Under the pieces are notes generated by a model. It ran no database searches. It was given only the letters and a program-made list of their open reading frames with translations, and had not been told where the DNA came from. 64,000 nt of DNA from Hamadaea sp. (GTDB lineage Bacteria > Actinomycetota > Actinomycetes > Mycobacteriales > Micromonosporaceae). The stretch spans positions 156,557 through 220,556 of the forward strand of contig NZ_JABFVK010000001.1 in assembly GCF_013362815.1 (NCBI RefSeq). Reading direction: 5' to 3'. Positions 54,243 through 62,496 of the stretch are shown here, in pieces. Position 1 is the stretch's first letter, and each line of letters opens with the position of its first letter. Position numbers and translations under genes: made by a program.

Positions 54243-54655
54243 TCACGCTAATCGCCGTGAGCGACAGCCCGTTGAGCATCGCCGAGCACGAGGCGGCGGT
54301 CGCCGATCCGCGCGCGGGCGCTGTCGTGTCCTTCGTCGGCGTCGTCCGCGATCACGACCATGGCAGAACCGTGGTACGACTCGATTACGAAGGTCATCCG
54401 TCCGCTGAGGACATGCTGCGTGAGGTCGCCGCGGAGATCGCCGCAGACCCTGACGTCATCGCCGTCGCGGTCTCGCATCGGATCGGCCCGCTGGAGATCG
54501 GAGACGTGGCGCTCGCCGCCGCCGTCTCGACCGCGCATCGAGCCGCCGCCTTCGCGGCGTGCGCCCGGCTGGTGGATCGAGTGAAGGAGAAGCTTCCTAT
54601 TTGGAAGCACCAAGTCTTCGCCGACGGCACGGACGAGTGGGTCAACTGCCCGTAG
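54239..54655 (+). CDS. moaE: Molybdopterin synthase large subunit MoaE
   Basis: Catalytic subunit that, with thiocarboxylated MoaD, converts precursor Z into molybdopterin. The 138-residue protein has the conserved AVVSFVGVVRDHDHGR, LDYEGHPSAEDMLREVA, VSHRIGPLEIGDVALA and the active-site lysine in VKEKLPIWKHQVF. GTG start overlaps moeA by 4 bp. It is the last gene of the unit; its partner moaD lies at 34230 in another operon. Confidence 0.95.
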   Translation: MITLIAVSDSPLSIAEHEAAVADPRAGAVVSFVGVVRDHDHGRTVVRLDYEGHPSAEDMLREVAAEIAADPDVIAVAVSHRIGPLEIGDVALAAAVSTAHRAAAFAACARLVDRVKEKLPIWKHQVFADGTDEWVNCP

Positions 54656-54989
54656 GTCAATCCTCGGTCACTACTCTGCGTCATATCAGACGGGCGTGTT
54701 GAGCGTACCGATGTGCTCGTTGCACGATGAAAGATGCACAGCGCGTTATGATCAACTCACATATGGTGATATTTCGGACTATCCCTGTCTAATTTGGCGT
54801 TCACCCCTTTTCTCGAGAACTGCCGGAGAATACAGTCGCTTCAACAGCAAGACAAGAGCGACGCGAAGTAGCAGTTACTCATAGCGGAGGTGACCACCGA
54901 TGTTCCGTAGCTACGACTGGGACTGATCGCCCAATCTGAGTACTCTGACGTCACGAACAATGCGGTACTCGCTTCGGCAGAGGAGCAGC
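54656..54989 (+). promoter_or_regulatory. A/T-richer leader region upstream of the GGDEF-EAL gene
   Basis: A 334-bp gap with clearly lower GC than its surroundings. It contains TATGAT at 54747-54752, a good -10 match (with TTGCAC 21 bases upstream, too far for an ideal -35). A consensus ribosome binding site with an eight-codon reading frame lies at 54900-54926. Two abutting 8-bp palindromes, GAGTACTC (54938-54945) and TGACGTCA (54946-54953), follow just before the GGDEF-EAL gene. A 62-codon open frame at 54696-54884 has no supporting ribosome binding site and is not called. Confidence 0.4.
54900..54926 (+). CDS. Candidate eight-residue leader peptide
   Basis: ATG TTC CGT AGC TAC GAC TGG GAC TGA encodes MFRSYDWD. 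GGAGGTGACC lies immediately upstream at 54886-54895 with a four-base gap, the closest match to the anti-Shine-Dalgarno in the neighbourhood. The frame ends 63 bases before the GGDEF-EAL start. It may be a translated leader whose occupancy affects downstream expression, or simply a decoy; too short for any homology argument. Confidence 0.35.
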   Translation: MFRSYDWD

Positions 54990-57503
54990 GTGACGCCAAC
55001 CCCGACTAGTGAGACCGACTGGCGGCTACGGCCGATCGTCGGTCTCCTGTCGTTTGCAGCCGCGATCAGCGTGGTCGGCGCGGTGTTCAATCTGCCGCCG
55101 GTCACCTCGCCCGGGTGGCTGACGCTGATCACGATCACCACCCTCATCTGTCTGTCGAGTCTGCTCAAGATTCGGATCCGGCCCCGGTTCTCCATCAACT
55201 GGACCGATTCCGCGATTCTGCTGGCCGCAGCAACACTGCCGTGGCAATGGACGGTCACTTGTGTGGCGTTGGGCGTCACGATCGCGAAGGTCGCCCAACG
55301 CCGGGAGGCGATCAAGTCGGCCTTCGCCGTCGCCAAGGAGGTCCTGGTCGCGACGACGGCCGGGCTGATCCTCGCCCCGACGGCCGTCGAGTCGCTGACC
55401 ACCCGTAGCCAGCTGGACCACTTCCCGCGGATAGAGATGCTGGCGCTCGCGTTCGTCGCGATGATCCTGGTGGACGAGTTGCTGTCGGTGCCCGTCATCG
55501 CCATTTCGGCCGGCATCCCGGTCCTGCGGATGGCCCGCGACAGCATCAACCGTCACCTGCTGCTCTCCATGATTCACTTCGCGGTCGCCCTGGCCGCGCT
55601 CGTGCTGCTGCTGTGGGACTCACGGCTGCTCATCGCGGTGCCGCCGCTCGTGCTGAGCCTGCACTTCATGCATATGAACCGGCTCCGCCAGGAAGCCGAA
55701 CGCGAGGCGTGGCAACGACTCGCCCGCGCGACCGACGCGCTCAACGAGGTGGACCTCGACAAGGTGCTCCGGGCGGCCATCGACACCGGCGTGAACATGT
55801 TCCGGGCGGCGTGGGTCGAACTCGACTTCCGGATGCCGGCCGAACCCGGTGAACCGGCTGTCCTGCGACAGGTCGTCGGCGACCGTACCGGCCTGCTCCC
55901 CGCGCGGTCCGCCTTCGCCGTGTCCGAAGGCGAGCCGACGATTGTGGCGCTGGAGGGTCAGCGCGACACCGAGGACGTCGGCGAGCTCCGGCTTTACTTC
56001 ACCCGTCCGACCGTTCTAGCCGAGCGCGAAGGCTTCCTCCTCCAGACGTTCGCGGCCGCGCTCGCCACGGCGATCCGCAACGCGTCGGCGTACGGGTTGC
56101 TCATCAACGTCGCCGATCAGCACGCGCGGGAAGCCACCCACGATCCGCTGACCGGGCTGGCCAACCGGCGGCGGCTCGTCCACGAAGGCTCGGCCGCGTT
56201 CGAGCAGCACCCGGCCGGCGGTGCGATCGCGCTGCTCACCCTGGACATGGTGCAGTTCAAGGAGATCAACGACGGGCTCGGCTACACCGCGGGCGACACC
56301 GTGCTGGTCGAGATCGGCCGCCGGATGCTGGCCACCGCGGGAGCGGACGCCATCGTGGCCCGGCAGGACGGCGACGAGTTCGCGGTGCTCTTCACCGCGC
56401 TGCCCACTCCGGCGCTGGCGATGCATCGTTCGCGGGACATCCTGCAGAAGGTCGCCGAGGAGTACGAAGTGGACGGCGTACCGATCACGCTCGTGCCCCG
56501 GGCCGGGCTAGCGGTCGCCCAGGCCGACGGCGACATGACCGAACTTCTGCGCCGAGCCAGCCTCGCCCTGACCGAGGCGAAGCGCACCGGCCAGCGCATC
56601 GTGCCGTACTCGCGCAGCCTGGACGTCACCGATCTGGACCGGCTGGAACTCGGCGGCCAGATCTCCCGGGCCGTCGCCGCCAGCGAGTTCACCCTGGAGT
56701 TCCAGCCGATCGTCGACCTCGCCACCGGCGAAGTGGTCTCGGCCGAAGCGCTGGCCCGGTGGCACCACCCGGACCGGGGCAACCTCGACCCGCGCCGGTT
56801 CCTCGACGCCGTCGAACGCTCCGGTCAGCTCACCGCGTTCACCGAGGCGATCCTCGACCAGGCCCTGCAAGCCGCCGGGAGTTGGGCGGCCGCCGGGCAT
56901 CCGATCCCGGTGGCGGTCAACATCTCCCCGCGCAGCCTGCTCGACCGGCGCTTCCCGGCGCTCGTGAAACAGGTCCTCGACGAACGCGGCATGAAGTCGG
57001 AGTCGCTGGTCCTGGAACTGACCGAGTCGCTCACCCTGTCCTCGTTGGAGATCGTCGACCAGGTGCTCGCCGGGCTCGGCCAGATCGGGGTCGCCATCGC
57101 CCTCGACGACTTCGGCACGGGCTTCTCCTCGCTGAGCGCGCTGGCTCGCGTACCGGTTCGCGAGCTCAAGATCGACCGCAGTTTCGTCACCGACATGGAC
57201 GCCTCAGCCGAGGCGATGGCGGTGGTCCGGTCGACCGTCGAACTCGGCCGGGCGCTCGGGCTCTCCGTGGTCGCCGAGGGCATCGAGCGCGTCGACCAGC
57301 GCCAGACCTTGTGGAACCTGGGCTGCGGCCTCGGCCAAGGTCACCTGTTCGCGCGGCCGTTGTCCCAGCAGCGATTCCTCGCCTCGCTCGGCAAGGGGGC
57401 GTTCGGCGACATGATCGAAGGACGACAAGCCCCGGTCGTACGCCTGCCGCGGGCGGGCGAGCACTTCGGCTTGCGTCGGCGTCCCCGATCCGGCAACGAG
57501 TGA
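54990..57503 (+). CDS. Membrane GAF-GGDEF-EAL c-di-GMP protein
   Basis: An 837-residue cyclic-di-GMP protein. Order: about seven membrane segments (15-220), a GAF-like domain (about 240-375), GGDEF (about 385-545) and EAL (about 560-815). The GGDEF signature reads D460-G-D-E-F, with the first Gly replaced by Asp, so cyclase activity is questionable. The EAL domain looks active: E586-A-L, VAVNISPRSL, ELTESLTL, DDFGTGFSSL, LKIDRSF and VVAEGIE. The GTG at 54990 has AGAGGAG four bases upstream; the ATG at 54960 has none. Net phosphodiesterase function, possibly with a GTP-sensing GGDEF, is inferred. Confidence 0.9.
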   Translation: MTPTPTSETDWRLRPIVGLLSFAAAISVVGAVFNLPPVTSPGWLTLITITTLICLSSLLKIRIRPRFSINWTDSAILLAAATLPWQWTVTCVALGVTIAKVAQRREAIKSAFAVAKEVLVATTAGLILAPTAVESLTTRSQLDHFPRIEMLALAFVAMILVDELLSVPVIAISAGIPVLRMARDSINRHLLLSMIHFAVALAALVLLLWDSRLLIAVPPLVLSLHFMHMNRLRQEAEREAWQRLARATDALNEVDLDKVLRAAIDTGVNMFRAAWVELDFRMPAEPGEPAVLRQVVGDRTGLLPARSAFAVSEGEPTIVALEGQRDTEDVGELRLYFTRPTVLAEREGFLLQTFAAALATAIRNASAYGLLINVADQHAREATHDPLTGLANRRRLVHEGSAAFEQHPAGGAIALLTLDMVQFKEINDGLGYTAGDTVLVEIGRRMLATAGADAIVARQDGDEFAVLFTALPTPALAMHRSRDILQKVAEEYEVDGVPITLVPRAGLAVAQADGDMTELLRRASLALTEAKRTGQRIVPYSRSLDVTDLDRLELGGQISRAVAASEFTLEFQPIVDLATGEVVSAEALARWHHPDRGNLDPRRFLDAVERSGQLTAFTEAILDQALQAAGSWAAAGHPIPVAVNISPRSLLDRRFPALVKQVLDERGMKSESLVLELTESLTLSSLEIVDQVLAGLGQIGVAIALDDFGTGFSSLSALARVPVRELKIDRSFVTDMDASAEAMAVVRSTVELGRALGLSVVAEGIERVDQRQTLWNLGCGLGQGHLFARPLSQQRFLASLGKGAFGDMIEGRQAPVVRLPRAGEHFGLRRRPRSGNE

Positions 57504-57586
57504 GCGAGTTTACCGGGCCATAGCCCGATAGGTACCAACTCGGCGATTCGCCCAGATTCAGGTACATTTCGGAGCAAACTTCGGAT

Positions 57587-58831
57587 GTGCTCCTTCGGCG
57601 GATCAGCATCCGCGTGCTCAGCGTCGGGCGCCCCGTCGACGTGGCGGCGTACGCGCTCGCCGGCGCCTTCTGCGCGTACACGTTGCATTGGTCGACGCTG
57701 GCCCCCCACCGAGCGTGGGCGGCCGTCGCTATCTGGGGTTATCTGGGCGCGGCGGTCCTCGCCTGTTTTCTGAGCAGCCGCCTCGCGCGGACCTGGCTCG
57801 CCGCCGCGGCCTGGAGCGCGACCGCCCTGCTCCCTCTGATCCTGCAAGCCCGCGAGCGCGCGGACGGCCGGCTCGACCGGGCCCAGGAGGAGGTGCTGGT
57901 CATCGAGGCAGCCGGCGCTCGCATGCTCCACACTGGAACGCCTTACCTCGACCGCGACGCGATCGCCGCCGTCCCGAGTCCGCTCCGGCTGCTCGACTAC
58001 CTGCCGTATCAACCCGGCATGGCAGCCGCCGGACTCCCTCGGGCCCTCGTGGGCATCGCGTGGTGGACCGACGCTCGCATCATCATGGCAGTGCTCAGCA
58101 GCGTCGCCGTGCTGGCCGCGTGGCTACTGCTCGACCGGCCGGGCATCACTCGATTCGGCAGCGAAGCCCCATTGCGGGCCTTGCAAGCAGTCACGATCCT
58201 TCCGCTCGCAGCGCTCACCCTGGCCACCGGTGGCGACGACGTTCCGGTGCTCGCGTTGTCGCTGCTAGCGTGCGCGCTGGCCGCCCGGCACCGCTGGGCC
58301 GCCGCCGGGCTGGCGATCGGCTGTGCGGGTGCGCTCAAACTCACCGCCTGGCCGGTCGCCGTGGTCCTCGGCCTCGTGGCCCTCGTACGCCACCGCCGAT
58401 CCGTCGCCCGCTATCTGCTCGGCGCGATCGGCATACCGCTGCTGGTCCTCGCGCCGACCGTGCTCATCGACGGCCGCGCCGTCGTCGAGAACGTCATCCG
58501 ATTCCCGCTCGGTCACGGCCTCGTCCGCAGCCCGGCCGCATCCCCCCTGCCCGGGCACCTGCTGACGGCGTACTTGCCGGACGGTCGCCAGATCGCCCTG
58601 TTCCTGCTGCTCACCACAGCCGCCGGGATCGTGGTCTCCTTGATCCGCCGACCGCCGGCGAGCGTACCCAGAGCGGCGCTCATCAGCGCGATCGGTCTCC
58701 TGCTGGCGATCCTCTTACTCCCCGCCACCCGATTCGGCTACCTGCTCTACCCGGTGGCGCTCGCGGCGTGGGCGCCGGTGCTCAGTTCTCCCCGTCTCGC
58801 CCGCCCCCCACGGCCACCCGGGATGCGCTAG
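57587..58831 (+). CDS. GT87-like polytopic membrane protein
   Basis: A 414-residue protein with ten or more membrane helices and a first large loop carrying acidic and aromatic residues (EEVLVIEAAGARMLHTGTPYLDRDA, then LLDYLPYQPGMA). This layout resembles DUF2029/GT87 or GT-C transferases; the acceptor is unknown. Later features: GALKLTAWPVAVVLGLVAL (a KLTAWP stretch seen in such enzymes) and LPATRFGYLLYPVALAAW. GTG start at 57587 with GGAG 12 bases upstream, somewhat far. The TPR protein gene follows after 11 bp. Confidence 0.7.
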   Translation: MLLRRISIRVLSVGRPVDVAAYALAGAFCAYTLHWSTLAPHRAWAAVAIWGYLGAAVLACFLSSRLARTWLAAAAWSATALLPLILQARERADGRLDRAQEEVLVIEAAGARMLHTGTPYLDRDAIAAVPSPLRLLDYLPYQPGMAAAGLPRALVGIAWWTDARIIMAVLSSVAVLAAWLLLDRPGITRFGSEAPLRALQAVTILPLAALTLATGGDDVPVLALSLLACALAARHRWAAAGLAIGCAGALKLTAWPVAVVLGLVALVRHRRSVARYLLGAIGIPLLVLAPTVLIDGRAVVENVIRFPLGHGLVRSPAASPLPGHLLTAYLPDGRQIALFLLLTTAAGIVVSLIRRPPASVPRAALISAIGLLLAILLLPATRFGYLLYPVALAAWAPVLSSPRLARPPRPPGMR

Positions 58832-58842
58832 CCTCGCCGCTC

Positions 58843-59652
58843 GTGTCCACCACCGCGATCGCCCGCGCCGCGGAACTGGCCGGCCGCCGGGCGTACGCCG
58901 AAGCCGTCGTAGTCCTCCGCGCCCACCTGGCCATCGAACCGGCCGACGCGCTGGCTTGGCGTCGCCTCGCGGTGGTGCTCCGATTCGAGGGCGATGTCAC
59001 CGCCGCCACCGAGGCAGCTCACCAGGCGATCCACCTGGAGCCGGAGTCGGCGGACGCCCACGCGACACTGGCCTCGACACTCCTCCATGGTGGTCAGACA
59101 GAGGGCGCCGTAGCCTCGGCCCGAGCCGCACTACGGCTGCGCCCCAACGACCCCGATGTGCTGACCCTGCTGGAACTGGCGTTGGCCCAGCGCCCCGAGG
59201 ACCCTGCCTACAAGGTCGCCAAGGAAGCCGTGCTCGCGGTGGACGCCCACCGGCGCGGCGAGGCCGTCCTTCGAGTGCACCTCCGATCCGTGATCGCCGC
59301 TCGCTGGATCACCGGCATTGCCGACATGGCGATGATCGCGGGCGTGGTGATCGCCGTCGTCGGCCGGATCACCGACACGTCGAGCACGTTCCAGTGGCCA
59401 GGCTGGCTGCTCGTCTTCGGCGGCGTCCTCCTGACGATCGTCGGCCGCCGGCTCCGGCATCGCCTCAGCCCCATCCGCAAACGGCCGACAAAAGCGGGGA
59501 TGGCGGCCTTGGCGCTCGGGGCGGGTCTGCTCACAACCATGTGGCTGGAGCTCGCCGACGTCACCCTCGCCGGCGCGGCGACCACCGGTGGGATCGTGGC
59601 CTTCGTCGGTCTATTCGTCCACGTAATCCGGCCGTGGGCGCTACATCGCTGA
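58843..59652 (+). CDS. TPR-repeat membrane protein
   Basis: A 269-residue protein. Residues 1-135 form about four tetratricopeptide repeats (AYAEAVVVLRAHLAIEPADA, DVTAATEAAHQAIHLEPESA, QTEGAVASARAALRLRPNDP). The C-terminal half has four membrane segments (about 155-178, 187-203, 215-237, 245-265) split by a basic loop (GRRLRHRLSPIRKRP). It may scaffold an envelope complex from the cytosolic face. The GTG at 58843 gives VSTTAIARAAELAGRRAYAE; the much longer open frame upstream overlaps the GT87-like gene and is not coding. Ends 24 bp from the convergent dnaB. Confidence 0.75.
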   Translation: MSTTAIARAAELAGRRAYAEAVVVLRAHLAIEPADALAWRRLAVVLRFEGDVTAATEAAHQAIHLEPESADAHATLASTLLHGGQTEGAVASARAALRLRPNDPDVLTLLELALAQRPEDPAYKVAKEAVLAVDAHRRGEAVLRVHLRSVIAARWITGIADMAMIAGVVIAVVGRITDTSSTFQWPGWLLVFGGVLLTIVGRRLRHRLSPIRKRPTKAGMAALALGAGLLTTMWLELADVTLAGAATTGGIVAFVGLFVHVIRPWALHR

Positions 59653-59676
59653 CAAGCTCTGCTCACCGCGGTCGAG

Positions 59677-62496
59677 TCAGCTGACGGCCATGTCGACGAA
59701 ACGCGACATGTGCAGCTGCGCAGCGACCGTGACGGTGTCGGTGGGACCGTTACGGTGCTTGGCCACGATGAAGTCGGCCTCACCCGCGCGCGGCGACTCC
59801 TTGTCGTAGTAGTCATCACGGTGCAAAAGGATTACAACGTCAGCATCTTGTTCAATCGACCCAGATTCGCGCAAATCGGACAGCTGCGGTCGTTTGTCCG
59901 TACGCTGCTCGGGACCACGGTTCAGCTGACTGACCGCGATCACCGGGCACTCGACCTCCTTGGCCAGCAGCTTCAAGCCTCGGGACAGGTCGGCGACCTC
60001 CTGCTGACGGCTCTCCACCCGCTTCGGCGAGGTCATGAGCTGGAGATAGTCGACCACGATCAGCTTGAGATCGTGCCGCTGCTTGAGCCGTCGCGCCTTG
60101 GCCCGGATCTCCATGAGGTTCATGTTGGGCGTGTCGTCGACGAAGATCGGAGCCTCGCTGATCTCGCCCATCCGCCGCGCCAGCTTGGTCCAGTCGTCGT
60201 CGGACAACTGCCCGGATCGCAGGACGTGCATCGGTACGCGCGCCTCGGCGCTGAGCAGACGGGTGACGATCTCCACCTTGGACATTTCCAGGGAGAAGAT
60301 GGCGCTGGCCATGTTGTGCCTGATGGCGGCGTTGCGAGCGAAGTCCATCCCCGCAGTGGAGTTGTGCGTCGGGATCATCGACCGGCCGGCGAGGTAGAGG
60401 TGGTCCTCGTTGTCCACCGTGACGCACCGCACCGGGACGCTCGCCACCGGACGTACCGCGACGATGTACCGGCTGCCGGTGCGCCGGGTGTCTCGGGTCC
60501 GGCTCCGCTCCCGATGCGCTACGCGCTTGCGGGTGAGCCGGAAGACGTCTTCTCCTGTCGAGAAATTCAACGTGTACGCGATGGAAGACTCGGCGGTCTT
60601 GCCTTTCACCGTCCGTGCCGTCCGACCGCACCGGTAGCCGAGGCTCACGATCAACTCGTATACGTCGTCGGCCAACCGCCCAGACGTCGAGGTGAACTGA
60701 AGGTTCCCGGTCGGAGCCACGGTTCCGTCGGTGTCCATCAGCCCGGCGAGCAGCGCCCGACGCTGCGCCTCCGATGCCCGCAGATAGGCAGCCGGGATGT
60801 GTTTGCGGCCCAGCACGCCGAGGCCGCGCAGACGACCGGTGAACGAGCCGTCTCGGGCACCACACCCGACGCAGGCGGGCGACTGGCCAGCCGCGCCCGG
60901 GGTGAGTTGTCCACAGAAGACGCAGATGCGCTCGGCGAACGGGCGAAGTTTCGGAAGCCTTACCGAGTAACTGAGGCGTCCCGAACCAGGCTCAGTGACA
61001 AGGCCCTCGGCCTCGATAAACGCGAGCATTTCGGGATCAGCCGTCGTGATACGGGCTCCGGCGGTGTGACCGTCGCCGAGCCAAGCACCCAGAACGTACG
61101 GGGGAATCGGGAGATCACGCTCAGGCAGTTCGAGCGGTCGCGAATTCTCGACAGCGTGATTCAACCGTCCGTCGGCCGGAACGCGTAACGTCGCGGCGAT
61201 CTCACTCGTCGTGACGGCCTCTTCCGCCGAGGCGGTGATCTCGGCATTCATGAGGCGGTCGACGCGCCTGGCGAGAGCACTCATCAAAGATCGGCGACTG
61301 TACGCCGGCAGGCCGCTCCGTCGCCATGGCTTACCCCGCCGTACGAAGTCCTGGGTGACAGTGCCGGCGATCCCCACTTCATGCCCCACGGTATGCAGCA
61401 CGTGACGGAACTGTTCACCGGTGGAGGCGACGGCCTCCCCGAATGTCACCAGATCGTCGGACGCGGCCGCTGCGGCCGCAGCGGCCGCAGCGGCGACCCC
61501 TCTGTCCGCTGTGGACCACTGGTGCACCCGCTTGGTCTCCGACCGCTGTCGGCGACTTGCGCGCGTCGTCGTCTTCCACAGGTGGTCGGCGTCCGCAACG
61601 ATCACGGAACCGTCGGAGAACTCCACCTCGTAGCACGGCCGATCGTGAAGGACGTCGAATGCGTGTACCACCCGGGTCGGGCGGCCGTCGGCGCCAAGAA
61701 GCATGTCGCCAGCCCGGACCTCGCCCATGGTCGTCCAGCCGTCCGGCGTAGGCAGGGGCGTGTCCAGGGCCAGCGCCTTGCCCAAACCAGGTCGTCCGGC
61801 CACGATGATCAACTGGCCCGCGTGCAGGCCGTTGAGCAGCCGATCCAGATCGGAGAATCCGGTCGGTACGCCCGACATGACGCCGCCCTGCGCGCCGACC
61901 GCCTCGATCTCGTCGAGCGTCGGCTGCAACAGGTCGCCGAGGATGGAGAAGTCTTCGCTGACCCGGCGCTCGGTGACGTCATAGACGGCCTGCTGGGCGA
62001 GGTCGACGATGTCGTCGACGTCGCGGCCGGCGCCGCCGTTGGTGCCGTAGCCGAGCTGCACGATCTTGGTGCCGGCTTCGACGAGGCGGCGGAGGATGGC
62101 TCGTTCGCTGACGATGCGGGCGTAGTACGCGGCGTTGGCCGCGGTGGGGACCGAGTTGAGCAGGGTGTGGAGGTAGGGCGCGCCACCGACGCGCGTCAGC
62201 TCGCCCTGGCCGTCGAGGGCCGCCGCGACCGTGACCGCGTCGGCCGGTTCGCCTCGGCCGAAGAGATCGACGATCGCCTCGAAGAGAGTGGCGTGGGCCG
62301 GCCGATAGAAGTCACCCGACCGGAGGATCTCGACGACGTCGGCGATGGCGTCCTTGCTGAGGAGCATGCCGCCGATGACGCTCTGCTCGGCGGCGACGTC
62401 TTGTGGGGGCGTCCGTTCGTAGGCGGGCGGACCCTCGGCGGACGGCTGCCCGGAGACCGGGAACCGCGCCTGGTCGCGCACCTCACCGACAGACAC
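59677..62496 (-). CDS. dnaB: Replicative DNA helicase DnaB with internal intein
   Basis: Hexameric 5'-3' helicase unwinding the replication fork. The 939-residue precursor consists of a 240-residue N-extein (DnaB N domain PPQDVAAEQSVIGGMLL; linker; RecA core up to Walker A GRPGLGK), a 472-residue intein (60361-61776), and a 227-residue C-extein beginning STAGMDFARN. The C-extein continues with SLEMSKVEIVTRLLSAEA, VVDYLQLM (Walker B), ESGSIEQDADVVILL and KHRNGPTDTV. Spliced length 467 residues is normal. Splicing is required because the intein breaks the P-loop between Lys and Ser. GTG at 62496 follows a G-rich SD-like stretch; the frame stays open 60 codons upstream without support. Confidence 0.95.
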   Translation of the reverse strand: MSVGEVRDQARFPVSGQPSAEGPPAYERTPPQDVAAEQSVIGGMLLSKDAIADVVEILRSGDFYRPAHATLFEAIVDLFGRGEPADAVTVAAALDGQGELTRVGGAPYLHTLLNSVPTAANAAYYARIVSERAILRRLVEAGTKIVQLGYGTNGGAGRDVDDIVDLAQQAVYDVTERRVSEDFSILGDLLQPTLDEIEAVGAQGGVMSGVPTGFSDLDRLLNGLHAGQLIIVAGRPGLGKALALDTPLPTPDGWTTMGEVRAGDMLLGADGRPTRVVHAFDVLHDRPCYEVEFSDGSVIVADADHLWKTTTRASRRQRSETKRVHQWSTADRGVAAAAAAAAAAASDDLVTFGEAVASTGEQFRHVLHTVGHEVGIAGTVTQDFVRRGKPWRRSGLPAYSRRSLMSALARRVDRLMNAEITASAEEAVTTSEIAATLRVPADGRLNHAVENSRPLELPERDLPIPPYVLGAWLGDGHTAGARITTADPEMLAFIEAEGLVTEPGSGRLSYSVRLPKLRPFAERICVFCGQLTPGAAGQSPACVGCGARDGSFTGRLRGLGVLGRKHIPAAYLRASEAQRRALLAGLMDTDGTVAPTGNLQFTSTSGRLADDVYELIVSLGYRCGRTARTVKGKTAESSIAYTLNFSTGEDVFRLTRKRVAHRERSRTRDTRRTGSRYIVAVRPVASVPVRCVTVDNEDHLYLAGRSMIPTHNSTAGMDFARNAAIRHNMASAIFSLEMSKVEIVTRLLSAEARVPMHVLRSGQLSDDDWTKLARRMGEISEAPIFVDDTPNMNLMEIRAKARRLKQRHDLKLIVVDYLQLMTSPKRVESRQQEVADLSRGLKLLAKEVECPVIAVSQLNRGPEQRTDKRPQLSDLRESGSIEQDADVVILLHRDDYYDKESPRAGEADFIVAKHRNGPTDTVTVAAQLHMSRFVDMAVS
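60361..61776 (-). other. Class 3 intein with LAGLIDADG endonuclease inside dnaB
   Basis: The 472-codon element lacks an N-terminal nucleophile (it starts ALALDTPLP) and ends IPTHN before extein Ser. It carries the W-C-T triad of class 3 inteins: Trp in block B (ADADHLWKT), Cys in block F (VRCVTVDNEDHLYL) and Thr in block G (PTHN). Such inteins splice through the block F cysteine. The central homing endonuclease has both LAGLIDADG blocks (LGAWLGDGH and LLAGLMDTDG) with their catalytic aspartates, so it may still be mobile. A zinc-knuckle-like CVFCGQL...CVGCG lies between them. Confidence 0.9.
61462..61494. repeat. GCGGCCGC tandem run encoding 11 alanines
   Basis: Eleven consecutive Ala codons (GCC GCT GCG and variants) in the intein between the N-terminal splicing block B and the endonuclease, arising from a roughly 9-bp GCGGCCGCT/A repeat. 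Likely a replication-slippage expansion in a linker. Confidence 0.8.

Noticed and set aside
54696..54884. 62-codon open frame upstream of the GGDEF-EAL gene
   Set aside because: No ribosome binding site and no recognisable composition; the region is A/T-rich and probably regulatory.
57688..59652. 654-codon open frame on the plus strand
   Set aside because: Only the last 269 codons (from GTG 58843) resemble a protein (TPR plus membrane helices); the first part overlaps the GT87-like gene in another frame.
59710..61188. 492-codon plus-strand open frame across dnaB
   Set aside because: Antisense to the intein and C-extein, whose motifs are unmistakable.
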